NCBI GenBank assembly: GCA_020248405.1
Contig: JADCHQ010000015.1
Coordinates: forward strand, 140,643 to 204,642
Reading direction: 5' to 3'
DNA length: 64,000 nt
Origin: Rhodocyclaceae bacterium
GTDB taxonomy: Bacteria > Pseudomonadota > Gammaproteobacteria > Burkholderiales > Ga0077523
Shown here: positions 50,071-59,076 of the stretch, one piece after another
How positions within the stretch are numbered: the first letter of the stretch is position 1
Layout of the letters: every line of letters begins with the position of its first letter
Program-made: the position numbers and the translations under genes
The notes under the pieces: generated by a model
What the model was told of the DNA's origin: nothing
The model's input: the letters and a program-made list of their open reading frames with translations, nothing else
The model's database searches: none

Positions 50071-51212
50071 GCAGTCACCTTGCCGGCCTCGGGCCCCTGC
50101 GCACCGGGCGCCGCGCGGCGCGCCACGAACCATCCCACCACGCCACGGGGCAAGAACAGCGTCACCGCGATGAACAGCGCCCCGAGGAAGAACAACCAGT
50201 ACTCGGGAAAGGTCTGGGTGAAGAAACTCTTCGCGCCATTGACCAGGCCCGCGCCCACCAGCGGCCCGAGCAGCGTTCCACGGCCGCCCACCGCCACCCA
50301 GATGGCGATCTCGATGGAATTGGCGGGCGACATCTCGCTGGGATTGATGATCCCCACCTGGGGCAGGTACAGGGCACCGGCGATGCCGCACAGCACAGCC
50401 GAGAGGGTCCACACGAAAAGTTTGTACCAAAGCGGGTTGTAGCCCGAGAACATGAGCCGCCCCTCGGAATCGCGAATGGCGGTCAGGATGCGGCCGGTCC
50501 GGGAGCGCACCAGCGCGCGGGTGAGCACCAGGCAGCCCGCCAGGAACAGCCCGGTGGCGGCGAACAGCGCTGCGCGGGTGGCAGGATCGGAGATGCGGTA
50601 CCCGAGGATCCGCTTGAAGTCGGTGAAGCCATTGTTCCCGCCAAAACCGGTGTCGTTGCGGAAGAACAGCAGCATGAAGGCGAAGGTGAGCGCCTGGGTG
50701 ATGATGGAGAAATACACCCCTCGGATGCGGCTGCGAAACGCGAAGAAACCAAACACGAAGGCGAGCACGGCCGGCGCGATCACCACCAGCGCGGCGGCGT
50801 ACCAGAAGTGGTCGGTGAAGGACCAGTACCAGGGGTAGGCTTTCCAGTCGAGGAACACCATGAAGTCGGGCAGATCGCTCTGGTACTGGCCCTCGCGCCC
50901 GATCATGCGCATCAGGTACATCCCGAAGGCGTAGCCCCCGAGGGCGAAGAACAGCCCATGGCCGAGGCTCAGGATGCCGGTGTATCCCCAGATGAGATTC
51001 ATGGCCACCGCCACGCAGCAGTAGCAGAGAATCTTGCCGGCGAGCGTGACGGCGTAGGCCGACAAATGCAGCGGACTCGTCTCAGGCACAGCGAGAAACA
51101 GCACCGGCACCACCACGGTCACCGCGATCACGAAGGCCACCAGCGCCGTCCAGCCGCGGCCGCTGAACAGCGACTCGTCGCCCGGGACGGGGAAAGCGGC
51201 GGCAGCGCTCAT
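50067..51212 (-). CDS. urtC: Urea ABC transporter permease UrtC, copy 2
   Basis: 381-residue LivM-type permease: LIWGYTGILSLGHGLFFALG, RIRGVYFSIITQAL, GGNNGFTDFK and IRDSEGRLMFSGYNP. ATG 51212 (MSAAAAFPVPGDE) precedes the first helix; 112 bases from the urtB stop. Confidence 0.94.
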   Translation of the reverse strand: MSAAAAFPVPGDESLFSGRGWTALVAFVIAVTVVVPVLFLAVPETSPLHLSAYAVTLAGKILCYCCVAVAMNLIWGYTGILSLGHGLFFALGGYAFGMYLMRMIGREGQYQSDLPDFMVFLDWKAYPWYWSFTDHFWYAAALVVIAPAVLAFVFGFFAFRSRIRGVYFSIITQALTFAFMLLFFRNDTGFGGNNGFTDFKRILGYRISDPATRAALFAATGLFLAGCLVLTRALVRSRTGRILTAIRDSEGRLMFSGYNPLWYKLFVWTLSAVLCGIAGALYLPQVGIINPSEMSPANSIEIAIWVAVGGRGTLLGPLVGAGLVNGAKSFFTQTFPEYWLFFLGALFIAVTLFLPRGVVGWFVARRAAPGAQGPEAGKVTA

Positions 51213-51324
51213 GGACCACCCCCTGGCAATGCCGCGCGATGGACGCCAGGGACACCCCGGCGCCATGGAACGGCGACGGCCAAAGCCCCGCCTTGCCCAA
51301 TACGCCCGCAGCCTGGCACCGGCC

Positions 51325-52986
51325 TCATGCCTCCACGGACCGGCCCCTGAGGGCGAACAACCCCTGCGGCCGCTTCTGGATGAAGGCGATGATCAACACC
51401 AGGATCAGGATCTTGGTGGGCACCGCGCCGATGTAGGGCTCAAGGAACTTGCTCGCCACGCCCAGCCCGAGGGCGGCATACACCGTGCCGGCCAGTTGCC
51501 CCACGCCGCCGAGCACCACCACCATGAAGGAATCGATGATGTAGCTCTGGCCCAGGTCCGGCCCCACGTTGCCGATCTGTGACAGGGCGCAACCCGCCAG
51601 GCCGGCGATGCCCGAGCCCAGGCCGAAGGCCAGCATGTCCACCCTGGCCGTGGGCACTCCGACGCAGGCCGCCATGGCGCGGTTCTGGGTGACGCCGCGA
51701 ACGAACAATCCGAACCGGGTGCGCGTGAGCATGAGCCACATCAGAAGCAGGACGGCGAGCGCAAAGCCGATGATCACGATGCGGTTCCAGGGCAGCGCCA
51801 GCGCCGCGAGTTCGATACCGCCGCTCATCCAGGCGGGATTGGCCACTTCCACATTCTGGGCGCCAAACAACTGGCGCACCGACTGGATCAACACCAGGCT
51901 GATACCCCAGGTGGCCAGCAACGTCTCCAGGGGCCGGCCGTAGAGCCATCGAATGACGGTGCGCTCCAGCACCACACCCACGGCCGCCGCCGACAGAAAC
52001 GCCACGGGCACGGCGCACACCAGGTACCAGTCCAGGGCGCCGGGGAAGCGGGCGCGAAAGAGCGACTGGGTTGCGTAGGCGGCGTAGGCACCGATCATGA
52101 GCATCTCGCCGTGCGCCATGTTGATGACACCCAGCAACCCGTAGGTGATGGCCAAGCCCAGCGCGGCCAGCATCAGGATGCTGCCCAGACTCACCCCGGC
52201 GAACAGCCGCTGGGCGAAGTCGTAGACCATGAGGCGCCGGTCGATGGCGCGCACCGCGTCGGCAGCCGCCTCGCGCACCCGGGCGTCGGGCTCCAGGGGC
52301 CTGGACTGCGCATCGGTCTCCAGCAACGCCAGCAGCAGGGTCTTGATCTTGGGATCACGGCTGCCGGCAAGCCGCGTGATGGCCGCCAGACGCGCGCCGG
52401 TGTCGCCGCTGCGAAGCTGCGACGCGGCGCGGGCGACCTCGAGGACGTCCCGAATCTCCGCCACGGACTCGCGCGCCAGCGCCTTGTCCAGAGTGGCAAG
52501 CATTTTCTCTTCCGGTTCGATGGCACGCGCCGCCTCCAGGCGCTGCTTCGGGTCGGTGGAAAAAATGCGCAGCCCGGCCATGACGCCTTCCACCTGGGAG
52601 CGCATGCGATTGTTGATGGAGATCTTGGCAAGGTCCTCGGGCTCCGTCTCCACGGCCGCGCCCGTCAGCGCATCCAGAAGAGAGCCGCGCTGCTTGATGA
52701 ACACCTGCCCCTTCGGCGTGACGCGCAGCAACCCGTCCTGCAGGGCGGTGAGCACGCGCATGGCCGCCTCGTCACCGCCCGCGGCGATGGCATCGATGGC
52801 TTCCATGCGCTCGTTGGCGTCCTCGGAGGCGAGCTTGGCGAGCGCGGCGGCATCCAGCGCCGCGGCGGCCGGCCCCGCCAGCGTCAGCAGCAATCCCAGG
52901 CAAACGGCGACCACTGTCGCCAGCCGATTGCAACGATTCAAGGTGGAGGAGTTCCGTGGTTGAAAACGTATCCGTGGCACCGCCAC
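51325..52986 (-). CDS. urtB: Urea ABC transporter permease UrtB, copy 2 (long form)
   Basis: Long UrtB of up to 553 residues: a signal-like N-terminal segment (LATVVAVCLGLLLTLAGPAAA), an about 220-residue helical repeat domain outside the membrane (EDANERMEAIDAIAAGGDEA and similar HEAT-like repeats), then a LivH-type permease (YGLLGVINMAHGEMLMIGAY, LLATWGISLVLIQ). This layout is the usual urea-specific UrtB. Start uncertain: GTG 52986 used; a downstream TTG (NRCNRLATVV) is an alternative. Confidence 0.9.
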   Translation of the reverse strand: MAVPRIRFQPRNSSTLNRCNRLATVVAVCLGLLLTLAGPAAAALDAAALAKLASEDANERMEAIDAIAAGGDEAAMRVLTALQDGLLRVTPKGQVFIKQRGSLLDALTGAAVETEPEDLAKISINNRMRSQVEGVMAGLRIFSTDPKQRLEAARAIEPEEKMLATLDKALARESVAEIRDVLEVARAASQLRSGDTGARLAAITRLAGSRDPKIKTLLLALLETDAQSRPLEPDARVREAAADAVRAIDRRLMVYDFAQRLFAGVSLGSILMLAALGLAITYGLLGVINMAHGEMLMIGAYAAYATQSLFRARFPGALDWYLVCAVPVAFLSAAAVGVVLERTVIRWLYGRPLETLLATWGISLVLIQSVRQLFGAQNVEVANPAWMSGGIELAALALPWNRIVIIGFALAVLLLMWLMLTRTRFGLFVRGVTQNRAMAACVGVPTARVDMLAFGLGSGIAGLAGCALSQIGNVGPDLGQSYIIDSFMVVVLGGVGQLAGTVYAALGLGVASKFLEPYIGAVPTKILILVLIIAFIQKRPQGLFALRGRSVEA

Positions 52987-53055
52987 GAGGCAGCCGTCGA
53001 CCCGCGCCAGTCCCGGGGGAAGCTGCTCCCCGAGACCGGTGCGGCAGCAAACCGC

Positions 53056-54309
53056 TTACAGCTTCTGCTTGCCCTCGTTGCCCGGGATGAAGGGGCTCCA
53101 GGGCTGGGCACGGATCGGGCCCTTGGTCTTCCACACCACATCGAACTGCCCGTCGGCCTGCACCTCGCCAATCATCACAGGCTTGTGGAGGTGGTGGTTG
53201 GTCTCGTCCATCTTCAGCACGAAGCCCGAGGGCGCCTTGAAGGTCTGCCCGGACATGGCCTTGCGCACCTTGTCCACGTCCGTGGACTTGGCCTTCTCCA
53301 CCGCCTGCTTCCACATGTAGATGCCCACATAGGTGGCTTCCATGGGGTCGTTGGTCACCACCGTGTCCAGATTGGGCACGTTGTTCTTCTTGGCCCATTC
53401 GCTGTAGGCCTTGATGAACTTGGTGTTTTCGCCGTTCTTCACCGACATGAAGTAGTTCCACGCCGCCAGGTGGCCCACCAGCGGCTTGGTGTCCACGCCG
53501 CGCAATTCTTCCTCGCCCACGGAGAACGCCACCACCGGCACGTCGGTGGCCTTCAGGCCCTGGTTGCCCAGTTCCTTGTAGAAGGGCACGTTCGAATCAC
53601 CGTTGATGGTGGAGATCACGGCGGTCTTCTTGCCCTCGCCGGCGAACTTCTTGATCTTGGCGATGATGGTCTGATAGTCGCTGTGGCCGAAGGGGGTGTA
53701 GTCCTCCATGATGTCAGCCTCGGCGACGCCCTTGCTCTTCAGGAAGGCGCGCAGGATCTTGTTGGTGGTGCGCGGATACACGTAATCGGTGCCCAGCAGA
53801 ACGAAGCGCTTCGCACCGCCGCCATCCTTGCTCATCAGGTACTCCACCGCGGGAATCGCCTGCTGGTTCGGCGCAGCGCCGGTATAGAACACGTTCTGCG
53901 ACAGCTCTTCTCCCTCGTATTGCACCGGGTAGAACAGCAGGCCGTTCAATTCCTCGAACACCGGCAGCACCGACTTGCGCGACACCGACGTCCAGCAGCC
54001 GAACACCACCGAGACCTTGTCCTGGGTGATCAGCTGGCGCGCCTTCTCGGCGAACAGCGGCCAGTTCGAGGCGGGGTCGACCACCACCGCCTCGAGCTTC
54101 CTGCCCAGCACACCGCCCTTGGCATTGATCTCTTCAATGGTCATCAGTGCGGTGTTCTTGAGGGCCGTCTCGCTGATGGCCATGGTGCCCGACAGGGAGT
54201 GCAGGATGCCGACCTTGATGGTGTCCGCTGCCACCGCCGGCATGGACAGCAACCCGGCTGCCGACAAGCCGGCACCGATAAGAGTGCCGAGAAACTGTTT
54301 GCGATTCAT
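53056..54309 (-). CDS. urtA: Urea ABC transporter binding protein UrtA, copy 2
   Basis: 417-residue periplasmic urea receptor with signal peptide ending near ...MPAVAA, then DTIKVGILHSLSGTMAISET, VFGCWTSVSRKSVLPVFEE, LGTDYVYPRTTNKI and ETNHHLHKPVMIGE, all typical of true UrtA. First gene of urtABCDE-ureABC. A weak hairpin (53014-53032) follows the stop. Confidence 0.95.
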   Translation of the reverse strand: MNRKQFLGTLIGAGLSAAGLLSMPAVAADTIKVGILHSLSGTMAISETALKNTALMTIEEINAKGGVLGRKLEAVVVDPASNWPLFAEKARQLITQDKVSVVFGCWTSVSRKSVLPVFEELNGLLFYPVQYEGEELSQNVFYTGAAPNQQAIPAVEYLMSKDGGGAKRFVLLGTDYVYPRTTNKILRAFLKSKGVAEADIMEDYTPFGHSDYQTIIAKIKKFAGEGKKTAVISTINGDSNVPFYKELGNQGLKATDVPVVAFSVGEEELRGVDTKPLVGHLAAWNYFMSVKNGENTKFIKAYSEWAKKNNVPNLDTVVTNDPMEATYVGIYMWKQAVEKAKSTDVDKVRKAMSGQTFKAPSGFVLKMDETNHHLHKPVMIGEVQADGQFDVVWKTKGPIRAQPWSPFIPGNEGKQKL

Positions 54310-54389
54310 GCGGTGATCCCCTTTGATCTGGAAGTGCGAGGCGGCCTGTCATGCCGGCGGCGTGAACAGTCGCCCGCTGAGGGCGCTTC

Positions 54390-54405
54390 CGCAGGAACCA
54401 TGCCG
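54390..54405 (-). promoter_or_regulatory. Candidate sigma-54 promoter of urtA copy 2
   Basis: Minus-strand CGGCATGGTTCCTGCG keeps the essential GG and GC at correct spacing but matches the -24/-12 consensus at only about 8 of 12 positions. Predicted start about 54379, 70 bases before urtA. Supported mainly by two NtrC-like boxes upstream. Confidence 0.4.
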
Positions 54406-54518
54406 ACGCATCCGCAGCGCTTTGCGCCAGGGGAGGCATGGGGATGTTTCAACGGGAAAAACCAGCCCCGCGCGCCGGGAGATCACGCCATGCATTCCGC
54501 ACCCAGCCACGGATGCAC

Positions 54519-54564
54519 GCACTGGCAACGCGCGGGCCCTGCCAGCCTCGCACTCTTTGGGAGC
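54519..54564. promoter_or_regulatory. Paired NtrC-like boxes upstream of urtA copy 2
   Basis: GCACTGGCAACGCGC (54519-54533, 8 of 10 fixed positions) and GCACTCTTTGGGAGC (54550-54564, 9 of 10) against GCACY-N5-RGTGC, centres 31 bases apart and about -147 and -178 from the predicted start. Confidence 0.45.
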
Positions 54565-54586
54565 GCCGCGGCGGGGAAGCCTTGGC

Positions 54587-54874
54587 TCAGGCCGGAGACC
54601 GGTCCTCGCCGTCGACCTTCTCGAGATCGCGCTCCACCAGCGGCCGCACCCGTTCGAGCGCCTCGTGGAGGAGTTCCTCGGGAAGGCTGTTGAGCGCTTC
54701 AGCGAGCACGTCGCCGGCGTCCAGGGCCTCTTCTGGCAGGGCCTCGGCCTGCAGGTTGGCCACCAGCACCGAGGCCGCGCCGACGCTCAGCAACAATTGC
54801 TCGCGTTCCTGCATGAGGATTTCAATCTCGCCGCGTAACAGGGCAACTTCGTCGGCGGGCGTGTGTGTGGACAT
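54587..54874 (-). CDS. Hypothetical 95-residue protein, coiled-coil start
   Basis: Small acidic protein with an N-terminal heptad-like helix (ADEVALLRGEIEILMQEREQ, about 7-26), a short hydrophobic middle (LLSVGAASVLVANL) and an acidic C-terminal helix. No family recognised. ATG 54874 is chosen because upstream residues look non-coding. It lies upstream of urtA copy 2 on the same strand, with the NtrC-like boxes in the gap, so it is probably a separate transcript. Confidence 0.55.
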   Translation of the reverse strand: MSTHTPADEVALLRGEIEILMQEREQLLLSVGAASVLVANLQAEALPEEALDAGDVLAEALNSLPEELLHEALERVRPLVERDLEKVDGEDRSPA

Positions 54875-54925
54875 GGACGGGCTCGGGGAGCGTGGCAGGA
54901 CGCTGGGAGTGTGCCACGGAACACA

Positions 54926-54971
54926 GCACCAAGGCGATGCGCAGGCATGGGGCCGCGCATCACCTTGGTGC
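54926..54971. promoter_or_regulatory. Paired NtrC-like boxes (inverted repeat) before the guanidine riboswitch
   Basis: Two 17-base arms (54926-54942 and 54955-54971) form an inverted repeat with one mismatch. Each contains a 15-base NtrC-like box (GCACCAAGGCGATGC and GCATCACCTTGGTGC), both 9 of 10 to GCACY-N5-RGTGC, centres 31 bases apart, at about -164 and -133 from the sigma-54 start. Confidence 0.6.
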
Positions 54972-55070
54972 GGTTGCGGGTATGGCGGCGGGCCTCGATC
55001 CCGTGGCCGGATACCTCCCACTGCACGCAGAGGCGCGCCAGCGCTCGATCTTCAGGTATTGGACAAGGGC

Positions 55071-55086
55071 TGGCACCGCACTTGCG
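55071..55086 (+). promoter_or_regulatory. Sigma-54 promoter of the guanidine cluster
   Basis: TGGCACCGCACTTGCG: TGGCAC, then TTGC at the exact -24/-12 spacing; only the two least conserved consensus positions differ. Predicted start about 55097, some 50 bases before the riboswitch. Confidence 0.75.
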
Positions 55087-55145
55087 AGAGGAAGGACAGA
55101 CGGTGAGCGGTTTCGCGGCCAGTGCTTCGCGAAGCTTCGTCAGGG

Positions 55146-55252
55146 GAGCTAGGGTTCCGGTCCGTGCACAACGCGGATGCTGGTCCGAGAGCCCCCCGGC
55201 CTGCGTGCTTGGTGGCAGGCTCCACGGAGGGACAAAAGCCCGGGAGAGCGAA
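55146..55252 (+). ncRNA. Guanidine-I (ykkC) riboswitch
   Basis: The conserved ykkC/guanidine-I blocks appear in order: CTAGGGTTCCGG (55149-55160), a variable hairpin, CTGGTCCGAGAG (55180-55191), a second variable hairpin, then ACGG, GGGACAAAAGCCCGGGAGA (55229-55247). This RNA class binds free guanidinium and turns genes on. No intrinsic terminator is evident between it and the first gene (Shine-Dalgarno AGGAG at about 55280), so control may be translational. Confidence 0.9.
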
Positions 55253-55290
55253 ACTGCTCGACCTGACATTGCCCTCCACAGGAGCTTCTC

Positions 55291-56319
55291 ATGCGCCCCG
55301 CGACCACCCACCGTGCTTCTCGCAGCATCTTCATCTCCTCCTCCTTCAAGGGCGCCCTGGGCGCCCTCTTCTTTTGCCTCTACAGCGCCGCGGCCCTGGC
55401 AACGGGCAGCGCCAAGATCGGCACCGTCATCTGGATCGGCTACGGTCCGTTCTACGTGGCCGACCAGCTGGACCTTTTCAAGAAGTCGGGCGTGAAGGTG
55501 ACCATGCAGGTTTTCACCGACCCGGCGCTCATCCCGCCGGCGGTAACCGGAGGCTCGGTGGACGGCGGCATGATCACCTACGACCAGGTGGTGAGTTCGG
55601 TGTCCAAGGGCTCCACCATGCGGGTGGTCCAACCGATCGACTATTCCAACGGCGGTGATGCCATCGTCACCAGCGTGGACATCAAGTCCGTGAAGGACCT
55701 GAAGGGCCAGAAAGTGGCCTACAACCCCCTGTCGCCGTCGGACTTCCTGCTCTCCTACGCCTTGCAGAGCAACGGCCTGAGCGAGAAAGACGTGAAACCG
55801 GTGAACATGAGCCCCGAGGGCGTGCCCGCAGCCATGGCCTCCGGCAGCGTCAAGGTGGGCGTCACCTACGAGCCGAGCGTCTCGGAGGTCACTTCCATGG
55901 GCGGGGGCTCGAAGTTCAAGGTGCTCTATTCCAGCAAGGATGCTCCCGGCCTGATCACTGACGTTCTGGTGTTCAAGTCGGAGTACATCAAGAAGAACCC
56001 CGACGTAGTGAAGGCCCTGATCCAGGGCTACGTGGACGGCCTGGAATACATGAACAAGAATCCGGCCGAGGCAGCGAAGCTGATCGGCAAGGTCATGGGC
56101 ATTTCCGCCAAGGAGGTGCTGGAACAACTGCCGGCCGTGTACAACCCTTCCCTGAACGAATTCCCCAAGGTGTTCGACAAGAGCAAGGAGACCACCTCGT
56201 TGCACACCAGCGGCGCCGTGATCGCGAAGATCCTCAAGGCCAAGGGGGAGATCAAGTCCATCCCCAGGACGGAGGACACCTACGATGATTCCATCGCCCG
56301 GGCCCTGATCAAGAAGTAA
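55291..56319 (+). CDS. NMT1/SsuA-type ABC transporter binding protein (guanidine cluster)
   Basis: 342-residue periplasmic binding protein of the nitrate/sulfonate/taurine-like class: signal region ending ...AAALATG, then IGTVIWIGYGPFYVADQLDLF, PPAVTGGSVDGGMITYDQVV and VTYEPSVSEV. Such receptors are frequent under guanidine-I riboswitches. ATG 55291 has AGGAG nearby. No permease or ATPase genes follow inside the window. Likely ligand is a guanidine-type cation or related nitrogen compound (inference). Confidence 0.88.
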   Translation: MRPATTHRASRSIFISSSFKGALGALFFCLYSAAALATGSAKIGTVIWIGYGPFYVADQLDLFKKSGVKVTMQVFTDPALIPPAVTGGSVDGGMITYDQVVSSVSKGSTMRVVQPIDYSNGGDAIVTSVDIKSVKDLKGQKVAYNPLSPSDFLLSYALQSNGLSEKDVKPVNMSPEGVPAAMASGSVKVGVTYEPSVSEVTSMGGGSKFKVLYSSKDAPGLITDVLVFKSEYIKKNPDVVKALIQGYVDGLEYMNKNPAEAAKLIGKVMGISAKEVLEQLPAVYNPSLNEFPKVFDKSKETTSLHTSGAVIAKILKAKGEIKSIPRTEDTYDDSIARALIKK

Positions 56320-56328
56320 TTCCTCCCA

Positions 56329-56352
56329 GGCCGGCGCGCCCGCGCGCCGGCC
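56329..56352 (+). repeat. Intercistronic hairpin after binding-protein gene
   Basis: Perfect 10-base GC stem with a 4-base CCCG loop, 9 bases after the binding-protein stop and before the desaturase-like gene; no U tract. Same position and type as hairpins after the other binding-protein genes. Confidence 0.5.
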
Positions 56353-56375
56353 ATGCTCCCAAAGCAAGCCTTGCC

Positions 56376-57398
56376 ATGAACACCCGTACCGCATCGCCCT
56401 TTCGCTCGCCCCGCGGGGCGCTTCCCAACCTGATCGCCCTGGGCTGGACCCTTCTTGGCTACCCCCTGGGCATCGCGCTGCTGCTGGCCCATGCCTGGTG
56501 GGCCAACCTCGCCGGCGTGCTGATCACCGCGCACGCGCTAGTGTTTGCCGCCTACTACATCCACGAGTTCGCCCACCATTCCATCTTCCGCGCGCCCGGG
56601 GCCAACCAGCGCTGGGGCGTTGTCATGACCTGGCTCACGGGCGCGTGCTACGCCACCTTCGATGCGCTGCGACGCAAGCACATGCGCCATCATCTCGATC
56701 GCGCGGACGTGCTCACCTTCGACTACAAGGCATTCCTGGAGCGCTCGCCGCGCTGGGTCGGCCACACGGTGACCGCCCTGGAGTGGGCCTACGTCCCCGC
56801 CGTGGAGCTCATCATGCACGGCTACGTGATGGTGCTGCCCTTTCTCAGGAAGGAGCGCGCCGCGGAACGGCCGCGGCTGCTGGCGGTGATCGCCACCCGC
56901 GCGGCGCTGTTCGGGCTTCTGGCCTGGGTGTCGCCGACAGCCCTGGTGCTGTACGCGGTGGCCTGGATCCTCATGGTGCACGTGCTGCGCTTCACCGACG
57001 CCTACCAGCACACCTTTGATGCCTACGCGGTGCTCGAGGACGGCGCGCCGGTTCCCGCCGACAAGGTGCGGGACCGTGCCTACGAGCAGGCCAACACCTA
57101 CAGCAACCTGGTGTCCGTGGCCCATCCCTGGCTCAACACGCTGCTGCTCAACTTCGCCTATCACAACGCCCACCACGAACGCCCCATCGTCCCCTGGCAC
57201 GACCTGCCGCGCCTGCACCGGGAGCTGTTCGGCGAGCAGTACGAGCAGGTGATCCCCATGGCCGATCTGCTGCGCGGCTATCACCGTGACCGCGTGAAGC
57301 GCATCACCTCCGCCGACTACGGTGAGGTGGGCAGCGGCCCGGGCAAGGCCGAGCGCTTCCTGGGTGCCTACGGCGTGTCCTTCCTCACCGCCGTTTGA
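56376..57398 (+). CDS. Fatty-acid-desaturase-like membrane di-iron oxygenase, copy 1
   Basis: 340-residue integral membrane protein with two pairs of helices and three His boxes: HEFAHH (63-68), HMRHH (102-106) and HNAHHE (about 264-269). This is the non-haem di-iron site of membrane desaturases and hydroxylases. It is only second in a guanidine-riboswitch operon, so it may oxidise an N-alkylguanidine-like nitrogen compound rather than a lipid (inference). A second copy lies 2.7 kb downstream. Electron donor not encoded nearby. Confidence 0.85.
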   Translation: MNTRTASPFRSPRGALPNLIALGWTLLGYPLGIALLLAHAWWANLAGVLITAHALVFAAYYIHEFAHHSIFRAPGANQRWGVVMTWLTGACYATFDALRRKHMRHHLDRADVLTFDYKAFLERSPRWVGHTVTALEWAYVPAVELIMHGYVMVLPFLRKERAAERPRLLAVIATRAALFGLLAWVSPTALVLYAVAWILMVHVLRFTDAYQHTFDAYAVLEDGAPVPADKVRDRAYEQANTYSNLVSVAHPWLNTLLLNFAYHNAHHERPIVPWHDLPRLHRELFGEQYEQVIPMADLLRGYHRDRVKRITSADYGEVGSGPGKAERFLGAYGVSFLTAV

Positions 57399-57414
57399 CC
57401 CGCGGCTGCGCGCC

Positions 57415-58209
57415 ATGACCGTCACGACATCGCCCTCTCCCCAGTACCATCTCGAAGGGATGCCGGTACTGGTCACCGGCGCAGCCACCGGCATCGGCGT
57501 GGGAATTGCCGAGGCGTTTGCGCGGCAGGGCGCCCGGCTCGCGGTGACGGACCGCGACGCGGCGCGCCTGGGCGTGGTGGCCTCCGCGCTGGGCGCCGAG
57601 TGCTTCGTGACCGAACTCGACGACCCGGAATCGGTGAGCGCCCTGGCGCGGGCAGCACGGGAGCGGCTCGGCAAGCTCGCCGTGCTGGTGAACAACGCCG
57701 GCACCGAGTACCCCACGGCGCTGGACGACGCTTCGCCCGACGCCATGGAGCGCTGGCAGTGGCTGATGACCAACAACGTCTCCTCCATGGTGCGCGTCAC
57801 CCGGGCGCTTCTGCCCCTCATGGAACCGGGCGCGAGCATCATCAACCAGTCCTCCATCTGGGGTCACACGGCCGTGGGCGGCTTTTCGGCCTACGTGGCC
57901 AGCAAGCATGCGGTCCTGGGGTTGACGCGCTCGCTGGCGCATGAACTGGCCCCGCGGGGCATCCGCGTCAACGCCGTTTGCCCCGGATGGGTGCGCACCG
58001 AGGCCTCCATGCGCTCGCTGGCGGCCATGGCCCGCGAGCAGGGCCGCCCCGAGGAGGCGGTGCTGGCCGACATCGTCGCCGCGCAGGCCGTTCCGAAGCT
58101 GCTCGAGCCGGCCGACATCGCCGGGGTGTACCTGTTCCTCGCCAGCAGCGATTCGGCCACCCTCACCGGGCAGTCGCTGTCGCCGTGCCACGGCGAAGTG
58201 ATGCTCTGA
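57415..58209 (+). CDS. Short-chain dehydrogenase/reductase, copy 1
   Basis: 264-residue classical SDR: TGAATGIG cofactor loop (about 18-25), NNAGTEYP, a Ser-containing NQSSIW and YVASK active site. ATG 57415 chosen (16 bases after the desaturase stop). Would oxidise an alcohol or carbinol to aldehyde/ketone with NAD(P), plausibly the product of the neighbouring oxygenase. Confidence 0.9.
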   Translation: MTVTTSPSPQYHLEGMPVLVTGAATGIGVGIAEAFARQGARLAVTDRDAARLGVVASALGAECFVTELDDPESVSALARAARERLGKLAVLVNNAGTEYPTALDDASPDAMERWQWLMTNNVSSMVRVTRALLPLMEPGASIINQSSIWGHTAVGGFSAYVASKHAVLGLTRSLAHELAPRGIRVNAVCPGWVRTEASMRSLAAMAREQGRPEEAVLADIVAAQAVPKLLEPADIAGVYLFLASSDSATLTGQSLSPCHGEVML

Positions 58210-58309
58210 GTCGTGAGGTTTTGTCTGCCATGTCCATCCTGAAACTCCGCCACAGCCCGCGCCAGGCCGCGAAGACGCCTGCGCGCTGCAGCAGCCCCGG
58301 AGCCTGTCC

Positions 58310-59059
58310 GTGAGCGGGGTGCTTGCAGGACGCACGGCGCTCGTCACCGGCGCGGCTAGCGGAATCGGGCTCGCCGTGGCCGAGGCCTTCGCCCGCGAGG
58401 GCGCTGCCGTGGCCTTGAACCACCTGCGCGCAGGGGAAGCCGCCGCGGCGGTGGTGGAACGCATCGCGGCCGCTGGCGGGCGGGCCATGGCCTTCGAGGC
58501 CGACGTCACCCGCAGCGCCGACGTGGCCGCCATGGTGGCCGCGGCGGAATCCGCGCTGGGGCCCCTGGACATCCTGGTGTGCTGCGCCGGGGTGATCCAG
58601 GAGAAGCCGCTGCTCTCCACCACCGACGCCGACTGGGACTTCGTGGTGGACACCGACCTGAAAGGCGTGTTCATCTGCTGCCGCGAGGCGCTGCGCGGCA
58701 TGGCTTCGCGCAGCCGGGGCGTGGTGATCAACATCGCCTCCGAGCTGGGCCACCTGGGGCGTGAGAATTTCGCGCCCTACTGTGCCGCCAAGGCCGGGGT
58801 GATGGGCCTCACCAAGTCGCTCGCGCGGGAGTTCGCACCCGCCATCCGCGTCAACGCCATCGCGCCGGGCCCGGTGGACACGCCCATGCTCTCCCTGGAG
58901 CACATGAGCGCCGAGGTGCTCGCGCGGGAGCAGGCCATCCCCGCCGGGCGCGTGGGCCGGCCCGGGGAAATCGCCGCCACCGCCGTGTTCCTTGCCTCGG
59001 AAGCGGCCAGCTTCTTTCATGGCCAGGTGCTGGGCCCCAACGGCGGCGCTCACATGTAG
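58310..59059 (+). CDS. Short-chain dehydrogenase/reductase, copy 2
   Basis: 249-residue classical SDR: TGAASGIG loop (13-20), CCAGV in place of the usual NNAG, NIASELG, and YCAAK catalytic pair. GTG start at 58310. The intervening 100 bases after copy 1 hold no gene. It ends 17 bases before the second desaturase-like gene, suggesting each oxygenase works with one SDR. Confidence 0.9.
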   Translation: MSGVLAGRTALVTGAASGIGLAVAEAFAREGAAVALNHLRAGEAAAAVVERIAAAGGRAMAFEADVTRSADVAAMVAAAESALGPLDILVCCAGVIQEKPLLSTTDADWDFVVDTDLKGVFICCREALRGMASRSRGVVINIASELGHLGRENFAPYCAAKAGVMGLTKSLAREFAPAIRVNAIAPGPVDTPMLSLEHMSAEVLAREQAIPAGRVGRPGEIAATAVFLASEAASFFHGQVLGPNGGAHM

Positions 59060-59076
59060 CCACAACGGGAAAATCC

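Noticed and set aside
52111..54693. 860-codon plus-strand frame opposite urtB and urtA copy 2
   Set aside because: Antisense shadow of well-conserved transporter genes.
54926..54971. Inverted repeat read as a transcription terminator
   Set aside because: No U tract on either strand and no gene ends there; the 31-bp spaced NtrC-like boxes explain it better.
54787..56394. 535-codon minus-strand frame across the guanidine riboswitch and binding-protein gene
   Set aside because: No family features; it runs antisense to a clear periplasmic receptor and through a structured RNA.
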